A stretch of DNA of 64,000 nt from a virus (IMGVR_UViG_3300025128_000015:62001-126000); one strand, 5' to 3'; positions 41,183-49,146 are shown, numbered from the stretch's first letter. The notes: generated by a model from the letters alone, not told the origin. Program-made: numbers and translations.

Positions 41183-41356
41183 ATGACCCGAAAAGATTTT
41201 CAGATGATTGCAGACGTCGTTAAAATGATTGACGATAAAGACACCCGCCACACGGTTGCGATGAATTTCGCGGTCAAGCTCAAGGATGTGAATCCTCGCT
41301 TTGACATTAACCGTTTCGTTGGAGCGTGTAATAGCCCTATGAAGGCGAAAGCCTAA
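41183..41356 (+). CDS. Small helical protein
   Basis: 57 aa directly behind its own promoter, with CGGAG upstream. Helical pattern (DFQMIADVVKMIDDKDTR), including an HTVAMNFA segment seen in small phage proteins. No known domain. Confidence 0.6.
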   Translation: MTRKDFQMIADVVKMIDDKDTRHTVAMNFAVKLKDVNPRFDINRFVGACNSPMKAKA

Positions 41357-41388
41357 CCGAGAAATTTTTTCCTTGTGAGGTAAATATT

Positions 41389-41595
41389 ATGAAGTATAAC
41401 ATACGAGATTTGGTTACTTTACGCGGACGGCCAGATCCGCTTGGTTTCATCACAAAATTAAAAGGCTCAACAGCTTTTGTTTTATGGTGGCCAACGTCAA
41501 AAAAACCGCAGCACAAGACGTTCTGTGATGTTGAACGCCTGATTGTCATGCAATCGTCACAAGTTAAACGAGGACGTCCCAGGAAAAAGAAGTAA
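41389..41595 (+). CDS. MKVGDLV-like protein with C-terminal AT-hook
   Basis: 68 aa, beginning MKYNIRDLVTLRGRPD and ending KRGRPRKKK. The body matches the SH3-like family (FITKLKGSTAFVLWWP), and the RGRP core in basic residues is an AT-hook, which binds the minor groove of AT-rich DNA. This is the best hint that the family may bind nucleic acid. Confidence 0.65.
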   Translation: MKYNIRDLVTLRGRPDPLGFITKLKGSTAFVLWWPTSKKPQHKTFCDVERLIVMQSSQVKRGRPRKKK

Positions 41596-41786
41596 TGTAT
41601 CTAAATCGATTAAAAATTAATTTTATAGTGACAGCGAATCAAGCACTTGCACAATCTCGAAGTTCGTCAAGTGGACTCCTTCAGGACTCTGTTGAGTTAG
41701 AACGCTGGCGACAACGCCACACCTTTGAATTCACCAATTATATCAGGAGCTTACGCCACGATGGCTTTTCTTTTTTTAGACGATAA
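41595..41786 (+). CDS. Small hypothetical protein
   Basis: 63 aa, ATG overlapping the previous stop (TAATG). Ser-rich middle and basic end. The next gene starts inside its 3' end. Confidence 0.45.
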   Translation: MYLNRLKINFIVTANQALAQSRSSSSGLLQDSVELERWRQRHTFEFTNYIRSLRHDGFSFFRR

Positions 41787-42015
41787 TGAGGCCGAGGGTC
41801 TTTTAGCTGCTGCCCGTGAGGGTCAAGCTGCAAAGCTCGAACTCATTGAAAACATTGAAAAAAACTTAAATTCGCCTTGGGCTAGTGCCGAGTATGGCGT
41901 GACAGATCTTCGTCACTTACAGGCGGATTATGGCCGCACATCGCGATTAATCAACGAAATTGAAAAAAGATCAACTTTTTCCCTTGTCGATGATAAATCC
42001 GTTCCTATGTTCTAG
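41761..42015 (+). CDS. Small helical protein
   Basis: 84 aa from the ATG at 41761, with AGGAG 11 nt upstream. Helical (EAEGLLAAAREGQAAKLELI). Its last ten codons carry the next promoter, so DNA there serves both purposes. Confidence 0.55.
   Translation: MAFLFLDDNEAEGLLAAAREGQAAKLELIENIEKNLNSPWASAEYGVTDLRHLQADYGRTSRLINEIEKRSTFSLVDDKSVPMF
41984..42011 (+). promoter_or_regulatory. Phage promoter
   Basis: TTGTCG (41984-41989), 16-bp spacer ending CCGTTCC, TATGTT (42006-42011), then CTAGGTGTAACAGG. Confidence 0.82.
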
Positions 42016-42045
42016 GTGTAACAGGAAACAACACGGAGAAATTTC

Positions 42046-42195
42046 ATGTTCAACTGCATTGAAGACATTAAAAACGCTAGCCGTTCCGAGCTAGTTCAAT
42101 ATCTTGAGTCCTGGGGTACAGCTTGCTATGACGACGAGTCAACTAGTTTACTTCGAGACGCTGCCATTGATACCTTTGAAACGGAGGGATGCTAA
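42046..42195 (+). CDS. 49-aa hypothetical protein
   Basis: Direct product of the promoter at 41984, with CGGAGAA upstream. Helical and acidic (DIKNASRSELVQYLESW), with three Cys. Function unknown. Confidence 0.6.
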   Translation: MFNCIEDIKNASRSELVQYLESWGTACYDDESTSLLRDAAIDTFETEGC

Positions 42196-42196
42196 G

Positions 42197-42403
42197 ATGT
42201 TAACACCTATCGGTGACGAAAGTGAAGATTTTGAACTCAAAGAGGGTTCAGCCTGGATTACAGTCGGAAACATTAGCGTATACATTCGCAAATCCGATGA
42301 AGGCGTTGCAGTTGATTTATTTCCAGTAGGTGGTGAGGCTCAAGAGAATTCTCTAGCCGGAACGTGGGCCACGTTTGCAGAAGCCGCGCCTGACGCGGTG
42401 TGA
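42197..42403 (+). CDS. Small beta-rich acidic protein
   Basis: 68 aa from the ATG at 42197, which follows GGAGG. Strands AWITVGNISVYIRKSD and GVAVDLFPVG suggest a small beta protein. No family is recognised. Confidence 0.6.
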   Translation: MLTPIGDESEDFELKEGSAWITVGNISVYIRKSDEGVAVDLFPVGGEAQENSLAGTWATFAEAAPDAV

Positions 42404-42404
42404 T

Positions 42405-42500
42405 GTGGTCGTCGCCGCTTATCTTATTGGTTACGCTACCGTCGTCATAGGCGGCGCGTACCTTTTAGCTCGATACTTTGACGGAGGTCCAAGTGACTGA
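42405..42500 (+). CDS. 31-aa membrane peptide
   Basis: GTG start just after the previous stop, weak ribosome site. Helix VVAAYLIGYATVVIGGAYLLA. Overlaps the next gene by 8 nt. Confidence 0.42.
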   Translation: MVVAAYLIGYATVVIGGAYLLARYFDGGPSD

Positions 42501-42702
42501 TATTGTTATTAAAAATGTTGATGTTCCCATGTTACGAGAACAGCGTGATGCTGTCCTTAACGTCTTGGATGACATCGACGATATAAAGTCATTCGCTCCT
42601 GACTTTTTTTGCCGCTTGATGACACCGCGCATTGAACGCTTGGAAGGTCTTACCAACCTTCTCGATTCGATGTTAGATAACGCGGAGGGCTTCGGTGATT
42701 GA
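42493..42702 (+). CDS. Small helical protein
   Basis: 69 aa, GTG start at 42493 with CGGAGG 5 nt upstream. Helical and acidic (REQRDAVLNVLDDIDDIKSF). Function unknown. Confidence 0.58.
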   Translation: MTDIVIKNVDVPMLREQRDAVLNVLDDIDDIKSFAPDFFCRLMTPRIERLEGLTNLLDSMLDNAEGFGD

Positions 42703-42790
42703 CATAACGGTTATTGTTTGGCTCGGGCTAACCTTCGGTATTCATTGGGTTTTTGAGAGGCGGCAGAAAAAAGGTAATTATTACCTTTAG
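42695..42790 (+). CDS. 31-aa membrane peptide
   Basis: GTG start with GGAGG 6 nt upstream. Single helix ITVIVWLGLTFGIHWVF then a basic end (ERRQKKG). Confidence 0.52.
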   Translation: MIDITVIVWLGLTFGIHWVFERRQKKGNYYL

Positions 42791-42833
42791 TTAGAAAAAA
42801 AGCCGTTCCGAGAATTTTTTTTCATTTTACCCC

Positions 42834-42861
42834 TTGAAAAGTCAAAATCCGTTCTTATATT
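42834..42861 (+). promoter_or_regulatory. Phage promoter flanked by an inverted repeat
   Basis: TTGAAA (42834-42839), 16-bp spacer ending CCGTTCT, TATATT (42856-42861). TTACCCCTT before it and AAGGGGTAA after it are inverted repeats, a likely operator. Confidence 0.78.
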
Positions 42862-42895
42862 TAAGGGGTAAGAGACAAACAAAGGAAAAAAAGAC

Positions 42896-43090
42896 ATGAC
42901 GAAAGTTCAAGCCATTCAAGAGTTCAAAAATTACCACCTTCCAAGCGTCAAAGAGCAATACGAGCAGGACGGAAAAAAAGATAGTGGTGCTCGTAGTCAA
43001 GCATGGCATTGGTTCACCGATAGTCTTTGCAAAGGTGGTAACATTACCGAGTCCCAGTATATGCGATGGACAACCCCTAACTTTTGCTAA
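42896..43090 (+). CDS. Small hypothetical protein
   Basis: 64 aa behind its own promoter, with AAAGGAAA upstream. Pattern KEQYEQDGKKDSGARSQAWH with aromatic residues near the end. No domain is recognised. Confidence 0.58.
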   Translation: MTKVQAIQEFKNYHLPSVKEQYEQDGKKDSGARSQAWHWFTDSLCKGGNITESQYMRWTTPNFC

Positions 43091-43118
43091 AAAAAGATTA
43101 TTTTTTTCATTTTACCCC

Positions 43119-43146
43119 TTGTCTAGGCGAATTTGGTGCTTATTTT
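43119..43146 (+). promoter_or_regulatory. Phage promoter
   Basis: TTGTCT (43119-43124) preceded by TTTACCCC, 16-bp spacer ending GGTGCT, TATTTT (43141-43146), then ATAGGTGTAACAAG. Confidence 0.82.
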
Positions 43147-43186
43147 ATAGGTGTAACAAGAAACCCTAAACCCTAAGAGGTTCATA

Positions 43187-43267
43187 ATGCTTGTTGAAGG
43201 TATTATCGTTTTAAGTATTCAGTTAATTCTTAGCCTAGCTACTTGGCAGTTTCTTGCGAGGTCATAA
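43187..43267 (+). CDS. 26-aa membrane peptide
   Basis: Direct product of the promoter at 43119, with AAGAGG upstream. Nearly all of it is one helix (IIVLSIQLILSLATWQFL). It ends one base before MKVGDLV copy 15. Confidence 0.58.
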   Translation: MLVEGIIVLSIQLILSLATWQFLARS

Positions 43268-43486
43268 ATGAAAACAGGCGACTTAGTAAAATTAAAGCAA
43301 CCGACGACGAGAGACTTCAAAGAGGTCTTTCTAATTGTCGACACCTTGCAACTCGGTCCAGGCGCTCGCGCTACTTATGGCGAGGAAGGGTCTAATTGGT
43401 TAAAGTTGGAAGGTCGAGAAGGTTGGTATACTAGCGGATGGACACGATCCGCAGATTACGAGGTAGTAAGTGAAAGTGGGCGATAA
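43268..43486 (+). CDS. MKVGDLV-family protein, copy 15
   Basis: 72 aa, beginning MKTGDLVKLKQPTTRDF and ending YEVVSESGR. Overlaps copy 16 by 17 nt, a longer form of the usual overlap. Confidence 0.7.
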   Translation: MKTGDLVKLKQPTTRDFKEVFLIVDTLQLGPGARATYGEEGSNWLKLEGREGWYTSGWTRSADYEVVSESGR

Positions 43487-43727
43487 GGTAAAACTAGTAG
43501 GCAAGACAAAGCACGGCAAGAATCGTGTACGTGAGCAAGGCCATGATTGGGTCGTTGTAAAGACATCCAACAATTTAGCGTTTGCCGATAACCGCGAACA
43601 AGAGTTCGCACTTTTACGCGCCAAAGAACGGCCTCATGAGCATTGGCGATGGGTCGCCGTACAAAATGATAAGAACTTTCTCGTTGAGGTATTAACCAAT
43701 GATAATGAGAGGTTAGAAGGTGCGTAA
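43470..43727 (+). CDS. MKVGDLV-family protein, copy 16
   Basis: 85 aa, GTG start, beginning MKVGDKVKLVGKTKHGKN; strands DWVVVKTSN and WVAVQNDKNFLVEVL. Its stop lies within the first of the GTGCGTAA repeats. Confidence 0.68.
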   Translation: MKVGDKVKLVGKTKHGKNRVREQGHDWVVVKTSNNLAFADNREQEFALLRAKERPHEHWRWVAVQNDKNFLVEVLTNDNERLEGA

Positions 43728-43829
43728 AACATTTCGCATATGCCTATATAGGGCGAAAAAGTGCGTAATTTACTTCCCAAGTGCGTAAAAAGTTTCGCAC
43801 CTAATAGGCTAAAATCGACTATTAGTCGA
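43719..43829. repeat. GTGCGTAA repeats and palindrome upstream of the sigma gene
   Basis: GTGCGTAA occurs at 43720, 43761 and 43781; the first and third form the dyad GTGCGTAAAA..TTTCGCA. TCGACT/AGTCGA (43815-43829) is a palindrome. They lie in the 332-bp gap 43728-44059 before the sigma gene, where no other gene is seen, and may be repressor or replication-protein sites. Confidence 0.55.
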
Positions 43830-43989
43830 GGGTCTAAAGTGTCCTAAGTCATTGAATTCACTAAAGAATCAAAATAAATGCCCAAAATGGCAAAGTTGGC
43901 ACAGGACTTGCAATATATATAGGTATGAATTCACACTTTGTCGACAGTATAGAAAATCAAAAGAAAGTGAAAAATAATACTTTTACCCC

Positions 43990-44017
43990 TTGTCTGGCCA
44001 ATTCTGGTGCTTACATT
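43990..44017 (+). promoter_or_regulatory. Phage promoter for the sigma-factor gene
   Basis: TTGTCT (43990-43995) preceded by TTTTACCCC, 16-bp spacer ending GGTGCT, TACATT (44012-44017), then ATAGGGGTAAGAG. TTACCCC and GGGGTAA flank the core as an inverted repeat. Confidence 0.82.
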
Positions 44018-44059
44018 ATAGGGGTAAGAGGAAACACTAAAAGCTCAGGAGCTTCAAAT

Positions 44060-44884
44060 ATGCTTAACTCAATCGCAATCTTAGCCGCAACCGTTCAAAT
44101 CCTTAGCCGCGACGAGCAAATCAGTCACGTTGCTGCTTTTCAGAAGACCGGCGATAACCGCGCCATGGATGCACTTATCCGCTCCAATATCCCGCTTGCT
44201 ATCAAGATTGCAAAAAAGCACATCCGCAACGGTGTCGATATCGATGATTTATTGATGGAAGCGATCACCGGCATTATGCGAGCAGCAGAATCTTTTGATT
44301 CTACTTGTGGCGCTTCTTTCACTACATACGCACGTCAATGGATGACGGCAAATTGTCAGCAGTTCGTTCAAGAAAATTGTGGAACGATTCGAGTCGGCTC
44401 CCGTGTCGCTCGCAAGTTGTACGCTTCGCTTCCTCGCTTGCGTCGACAATTCGGCCATGATGTCGACGTCGACACGATTGCACGAGAGCTTGACCTTGAT
44501 GCTAGCGCTGTTGAAGCCGCGCTTCAATTACTTGGCAAACGAGCCGCTAGCTTAAACGCTCCGCTAAATGCCGAGGGTGCAACTGTTGCAAATATTGTAG
44601 CAGATAACAAGATTCTAGCAGAAGAGAAAGTTATACGTTCTGAGAGTAGCCGGAATATTGCCGAGGTTGTAAATATTTTTAAGCAAACGATTAAGAATGA
44701 TCGCGACACTAAAATATTTACACACCGTATTGCTTCCGATTTATTCGAGAACGATAAGATGACAACCGTACAACTTGCTTCTGAATTCAATGTATCTAAG
44801 CAGCGTATTGCTCAGATTGAGAAAGGTATGACTCAGAAGCTACGCAAAGCACTCCAAACGTGTGCAGTAGCAGCCGTAAACTAG
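44060..44884 (+). CDS. Sigma-70-family sigma factor (RpoH/RpoD-like, short)
   Basis: 274 aa from the ATG at 44060 (CAGGAG upstream); an earlier ATG at 43925 would run through the promoter. Region 2 is clear (HIRNGVDIDDLLMEAITGI, FTTYARQWM), region 3 follows (VGSRVARKLYASLPRL, IARELDLDASAVEAAL), and region 4 has the helix-turn-helix TTVQLASEFNVSKQRIAQIE. Region 1.1 is missing, as in group 3 factors such as RpoH. It probably redirects host polymerase to phage promoters. Its own gene carries the recurrent TTGTCT/16/TATNNT promoter, which suggests autoregulation or shared use. Confidence 0.93.
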   Translation: MLNSIAILAATVQILSRDEQISHVAAFQKTGDNRAMDALIRSNIPLAIKIAKKHIRNGVDIDDLLMEAITGIMRAAESFDSTCGASFTTYARQWMTANCQQFVQENCGTIRVGSRVARKLYASLPRLRRQFGHDVDVDTIARELDLDASAVEAALQLLGKRAASLNAPLNAEGATVANIVADNKILAEEKVIRSESSRNIAEVVNIFKQTIKNDRDTKIFTHRIASDLFENDKMTTVQLASEFNVSKQRIAQIEKGMTQKLRKALQTCAVAAVN

Positions 44885-45190
44885 GTTTACATAGTGTTCT
44901 ACCCAGGACATAGCTTTATAAGGTATTGAAAACATTAAGAATTGCTTAGGGTGACTATATTACGTGGTAATTAGTTTTTGCCTATGAATTCAATAGGATA
45001 GGAGAAAGAGAGAAATGCATTAGGAAATGAGAGATTAATCTAGTGTGTACACTAACTATACGTCAACTTACTTTACATGTGTAATTATTCACCACTATGA
45101 CGTAACGCTTCACACACGGCGTTATATTGCACATGTAAAGCTACTATACAGGCAAGTGTTAACTTGCTATACACTTAAAGGAGAAGCTAA
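44885..45190. other. 306-bp noncoding region with a large stem-loop
   Basis: No convincing gene is seen. CTTTACATGTGTAA (45071-45084) and TTGCACATGTAAAG (45127-45140) are inverted with one mismatch, and TAACGC/GCGTTA (45103-45124) nests inside. GCAAGT/ACTTGC (45152-45167) lies just before the next gene. CCAGGACATAGCT at 44903 recurs in similar form at 45812. It could be a structured RNA, an origin element or operators. Confidence 0.5.
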
Positions 45191-45331
45191 GTGTCTGATA
45201 TCATGTACATTATTTTTATGGTGTTTTGCCTACTGTTTGGCGGCGCCATTGGCTACTTAATTGGCCTTGAAGCCTGGATTGTCAAACAAGGCAAAATTAA
45301 AAAGGCTAAGGATATCAAGGACTTAATTTAA
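45191..45331 (+). CDS. 46-aa membrane protein
   Basis: GTG start behind AGGAGAAG. The N-terminal two-thirds is hydrophobic with a Gly zipper (MVFCLLFGGAIGYLIGL), and the end is basic (KQGKIKKAKDIK). Probably a single-pass inner-membrane peptide. Confidence 0.6.
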   Translation: MSDIMYIIFMVFCLLFGGAIGYLIGLEAWIVKQGKIKKAKDIKDLI

Positions 45332-45356
45332 GTTTTCCTTAGTAGGAGAAGAGAAT

Positions 45357-45596
45357 ATGGGCGAGGTTATAGACTTCACAGAACATTACATGCATAAGCT
45401 AATAGAAAAGTACGCAAAAGATAATGACCAGCAAATGGCCTGGGCTCTTAGCGAGACGCTAGACAAGTATATCATGGGCGAGATAGGCATACTATTGATT
45501 GAAGGCGTACCTGTGCCTTATATTGAGAAGGCTATACCGGCCGAGACTGTAAAGAAGGTAGACAGTCCAGAAAATAAGGAGGAAGGTGACAATTAA
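45357..45596 (+). CDS. Small acidic hypothetical protein
   Basis: 79 aa, AGGAGAAG upstream. Helical start (VIDFTEHYMHKLIEKYAKD) and acidic end. After it, 45597-45828 holds a weak hairpin ATGTGTA/TACACAT and a C-rich run but no gene. Confidence 0.6.
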   Translation: MGEVIDFTEHYMHKLIEKYAKDNDQQMAWALSETLDKYIMGEIGILLIEGVPVPYIEKAIPAETVKKVDSPENKEEGDN

Positions 45597-45828
45597 CTAT
45601 ACATAAGTGTGAATATATGCTACAATCATAAAACATGTGTATTTTTTACACATAGCTTAAAAACGTAAAGCAGCTATACAGTACCCCCCCTCCCCTGGGA
45701 CCGGAATCTATGCATAGTAAGTATACGGTATATGGCTGGGCTAGATACGTGCACGACACACACAGAAAAATTCCAGATTTTTGCAATGGTTAAGCCTAAT
45801 TACTATATCGCCCAGAGGACATAGCTAT

Positions 45829-47271
45829 ATGAAAATCACAAAGTTGCAAATCAAAAAAATAATCCAGGAAGAAATTGAGAATGTTTTAGAAGAACGCAGT
45901 GAGTTCTACGACGGAACCTCCTGGCACTCGTCTCCTGGCACAGCAAAAGAGAAAAGAGATGCTTATATACATAGAATGAAAGCTAAGAGAGCTAAGATTA
46001 CGCCAGGCAGTCCTGCATACAATCCGGCCGCGCCGGTCAGCGATCCTGGATTCAAAAAGAGAGATGAGTACGTACGCAGTATGAAAGCTAAGAGAAGCTT
46101 CCCATTCCGGAAAGCGGATTTTTTGAGTCAGGTAAGGCAACAATCACTCCCCGTCGACGCAGCCTGGACCCCGACTCCGGACCATACACGGCGAGCGCGT
46201 TATGACTGGGATAATGAGAGCGGTGTGACAATGTACGAGCGCCCGTTTCCCGGAGAGTTCCCGACAAAACAGTATAGTGGGACACTTGATGAAGGCGAAT
46301 TAGATGAAAAACGTGCCGGCGGTGATGGCGGCTTCATCGTGATGGATCTTGACGACCCGGATTATGATTTTTTGGCAGACAAAAGCAACATATATCGCGG
46401 CCGGAGCGAGAAGGATAATATCAGGAAATTTCCTGGTATTATCGACGGCGGTGGGGCTCTAGGTATTGTACGGGATCCGGATTCTAAATCAGGATATACC
46501 GTTCTTGTCGACGTCGAGGCTATGCGGGACGGTAAGGGAATTACAAAGCCATATCTCATGGATAACTACAAAGAAGTTTTTAGAGACAAGTCCCATCCAA
46601 AGCATGAATTAGTTAAACAGCAATTAGCCGCTAGAAGAGGCTATAATGCATTAATGAAACAACCGCGGGTGAAACGTTTCATTAAGCAAAAAGGCGATCC
46701 ATATGGACAAGCTAATAGAAAGGCTGCAGATCCTAGTACTAAACCAAAATTACCAAAAAATTGGAAAAGTTTAAGTCCGTCGGATCCGCGAAGGGTTGCG
46801 TATAGAGATTGGAAAAAAGGAAAGACGCCAGCACCAACCGGCGATGCGGCTAGAGCGAAACGCAAAGAATTTCTAGCAACAGCAACGCCAGGGCAATTAG
46901 GCAAAGATAATGAGGCGCGTTTGGCGCTTGGCTTACCTTTGCCGGCAGAAACTCAAAGCAAAATAGCAGCTATCGGAAAAGATGTTGATAGACTCTCAAA
47001 ATCAACCGCGCAATCTAATCTTGGAGGGTTAGAAGGGAACTTTGCTGTTGAGCAGCCGGCTCGCGTTGCAACTAGCAAAAAAAGCATAGCTAAAAAAACA
47101 GCCAAAGCAAAACCGCCTAAAAGGCTTGGTACGGTACCAAGTACACCTGGAATGCTTACAAAAGGCATGCAATATAAGCTAAGAGAAGAAAAATCACGTA
47201 TTAGGAAGTTAATTGAAGAAGTATACGATGAAGTCTTGGCCGAAGAAGGTTGGTTTGAGCCACATATTTGA
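45829..47271 (+). CDS. Basic virion-type protein with N- and C-terminal leader modules
   Basis: 480 aa from the ATG at 45829, in AGAGGACATAGCTATATG. It begins MKITKLQIKKIIQEEIENVL and ends with a related helix, RIRKLIEEVYDEVLAEE. The middle is Lys/Arg-rich with the repeats RDAYIHRMKAKRAK and RDEYVRSMKAKRSF, and LPKNWKSLSPSDPRRVAYRD recurs in the metalloprotease at 62182. It is probably packaged in or on the capsid and binds DNA; function inferred. Confidence 0.7.
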   Translation: MKITKLQIKKIIQEEIENVLEERSEFYDGTSWHSSPGTAKEKRDAYIHRMKAKRAKITPGSPAYNPAAPVSDPGFKKRDEYVRSMKAKRSFPFRKADFLSQVRQQSLPVDAAWTPTPDHTRRARYDWDNESGVTMYERPFPGEFPTKQYSGTLDEGELDEKRAGGDGGFIVMDLDDPDYDFLADKSNIYRGRSEKDNIRKFPGIIDGGGALGIVRDPDSKSGYTVLVDVEAMRDGKGITKPYLMDNYKEVFRDKSHPKHELVKQQLAARRGYNALMKQPRVKRFIKQKGDPYGQANRKAADPSTKPKLPKNWKSLSPSDPRRVAYRDWKKGKTPAPTGDAARAKRKEFLATATPGQLGKDNEARLALGLPLPAETQSKIAAIGKDVDRLSKSTAQSNLGGLEGNFAVEQPARVATSKKSIAKKTAKAKPPKRLGTVPSTPGMLTKGMQYKLREEKSRIRKLIEEVYDEVLAEEGWFEPHI

Positions 47272-47417
47272 CCTGATGAGCTTGACTGGCCCGGTGGGTC
47301 AAAGATTATTTCGCAACTTAAACGCAAGAAGAAAGCGAATAAACGAAAAGCTAAGAGGTAAACGTGAGGGTAGAAAAAATCTCGGGAAAAAAATCGCGGA
47401 TTTTTGGCGGGGTTCTC

Positions 47418-47445
47418 TTGTCTAAGCAACTAATTATTCTATGAA
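47418..47445 (+). promoter_or_regulatory. Weak phage-type promoter
   Basis: TTGTCT (47418-47423), 16-bp spacer, TATGAA (47440-47445), before the gene at 47460. The -10 and initiation region fit less well than elsewhere. Confidence 0.4.
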
Positions 47446-47459
47446 AAGGACGAAACCGC

Positions 47460-48887
47460 ATGAAAATTACCAAACAAAAACTTGAAAGTCTTATTTTAGA
47501 AGAAATCAAATCTCTCCAAGAAGGGTCTCCATTCCAAGAAAAAGCCAAGGAAGCGCAGAAGGAATTCCAAGACTCGCGTCCATGGACGGTAAGTGTGTTA
47601 GCTAGCTTTCCGAAAACTAATCGTTTGGACAATAACGTGCCAAACACACTCCGTGACTTTATAAGCTCCTCTGGTGCAGCTGTTGTTCACGAAGATTATA
47701 GAAGTGAGTGGATAAAAAGAGGTCATAGGGTTTATGACCTCGATTATATCAAAAATGGAGGACTCCAAGGAAGTAGAGGTCCTCTAATTTTAAAAATTAT
47801 TGAGGATGCTTTCAGCTTTCCGTTGCAACCTTATGTCGACGGCGAGGGTCGTGAAACTCCTCGCGAAAATGCGCTGGAGAGTGATCCTTTGGTATCTCGA
47901 CCACAATTTGCTAAGGATCCTGATGGGAGACGCTATATTACTTTTACCACCAAAAGTGGGTCATGGGTCGTTATAGATACTCCTCCAAGAGATACACCGT
48001 CTCAGGATCCTCAGCCAGGAATTACAATCGGACCAGCTCCTGCAGGACAAGGATTGGCAGAAAATAAAATGAAGCTCACAAAACAACAGCTTAAACAGAT
48101 CATTAAAGAAGAGATTGAATCACTTCTAGAGCAAGAACAAGATTCTGTAGAAAGTATGATCTATAGATTTATGGAAAGTGGAGCAAATATCTCTGATGAT
48201 AAATATGAGACAGATAAGTGGAGTGATTTTCATGATCCAATCGATCCTCGTACCGCCTCAATTGAGAGAGATGGTAAACAAATCGCACCTATCATTAATG
48301 ACGCTTTTGATACTAAAGAAATTAATCGAGATAGAAACGATAAACCAGGGAGATTAACAGGGCGAGCATCCCTGCAAGAAACAGAGGATGGAATGCCTTA
48401 TATACCTTTCTTTGTTAAAGGAAATCCGGGTGTGCCTGATATGTTATATCGCGTTGTCAACAATCCTAATGGTGGAATCATAATTGAGCCGGCTCCTGAA
48501 AGAATGAATTATAATGAAGCTCTCGAACAAATCATCAAAGAAGAGATTGAAGGTCTCTTAGATGAGATTGACCTTGATGAAAAGCGTAAAAAAAAACGTA
48601 AAGGCAAAATGCCTAAAAAATTCTCTGTTAAAAGCGGCGATAAATCAAAGTCTGGTGGATTGACGTCAAAAGGTGTTAAGCGTTATAGAAGAGCTAATCC
48701 TGGCTCTAAATTAAAGACGGCCGTTACCAAGAATCCTAAAAAGCTTAAAAAAGGTGGTAAGGCTGCAAAGAGAAGATTATCTTTCTGCAGAAGAATGCGT
48801 GGCATGAAAAAGAAATTGACAAGCAAGAAGACTGCAAGAGATCCGGATAGCAGAATTAATAAAGCTTTAAGAAAGTGGAATTGCTAA
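47460..48887 (+). CDS. Three-leader fused protein with C-terminal basic domain
   Basis: 475 aa. Leader modules occur three times: MKITKQKLESLILEEIKSL at 1, MKLTKQQLKQIIKEEIESLL at residue 204 and EALEQIIKEEIEGLLDE near 352. Two similar domains follow the first two, both ending in Pro-rich VVxxP..GIxIxPAP. The C-terminal 110 residues are strongly basic (GLTSKGVKRYRRANPGSKL, RINKALRKWNC), a DNA-binding-like domain known from phages. It looks like three once-separate genes joined in frame, perhaps cut apart by the prohead protease. Confidence 0.72.
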   Translation: MKITKQKLESLILEEIKSLQEGSPFQEKAKEAQKEFQDSRPWTVSVLASFPKTNRLDNNVPNTLRDFISSSGAAVVHEDYRSEWIKRGHRVYDLDYIKNGGLQGSRGPLILKIIEDAFSFPLQPYVDGEGRETPRENALESDPLVSRPQFAKDPDGRRYITFTTKSGSWVVIDTPPRDTPSQDPQPGITIGPAPAGQGLAENKMKLTKQQLKQIIKEEIESLLEQEQDSVESMIYRFMESGANISDDKYETDKWSDFHDPIDPRTASIERDGKQIAPIINDAFDTKEINRDRNDKPGRLTGRASLQETEDGMPYIPFFVKGNPGVPDMLYRVVNNPNGGIIIEPAPERMNYNEALEQIIKEEIEGLLDEIDLDEKRKKKRKGKMPKKFSVKSGDKSKSGGLTSKGVKRYRRANPGSKLKTAVTKNPKKLKKGGKAAKRRLSFCRRMRGMKKKLTSKKTARDPDSRINKALRKWNC

Positions 48888-48888
48888 T

Positions 48889-49143
48889 ATGAACATTACA
48901 AAAAAACAAATCAAACAAATTATTAGAGAAGAATTGCAAAACATTCTCGATGAAGACGGACATGAAGATGTGCCTTCAGCTAGAAGAGCAATGCAAACAA
49001 TTATTGAAGATGCTGGAGAGATGCTAGAGGCGCTAGATCAAATGGAAGGCAATCTTCCAACTTGGTGGACAAATAAAATGGCCGTTGCAGCTTCTATGCT
49101 TAATAAAATGAGAGATTATCTTTTGATAGACTCAGAGGAATAA
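48889..49143 (+). CDS. Small protein with type A leader
   Basis: 84 aa. MNITKKQIKQIIREELQNIL leader, then a helical body ending NLPTWWTNKMAVAASMLNKM, a motif I associate with small virion proteins of marine myoviruses. One base separates it from the previous stop. Confidence 0.7.
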   Translation: MNITKKQIKQIIREELQNILDEDGHEDVPSARRAMQTIIEDAGEMLEALDQMEGNLPTWWTNKMAVAASMLNKMRDYLLIDSEE

Positions 49144-49146
49144 AAG

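Noticed and set aside
45045-45260. 71-codon plus-strand ORF in the noncoding gap
   Set aside because: No ribosome site, odd composition, and it covers the inverted repeat and the better-supported membrane gene at 45191.
47276-47425. 49-codon basic ORF between two leader genes
   Set aside because: No ribosome site, Lys/Arg bias is that of the neighbouring frame, and its end runs into a promoter-like sequence; left unannotated.
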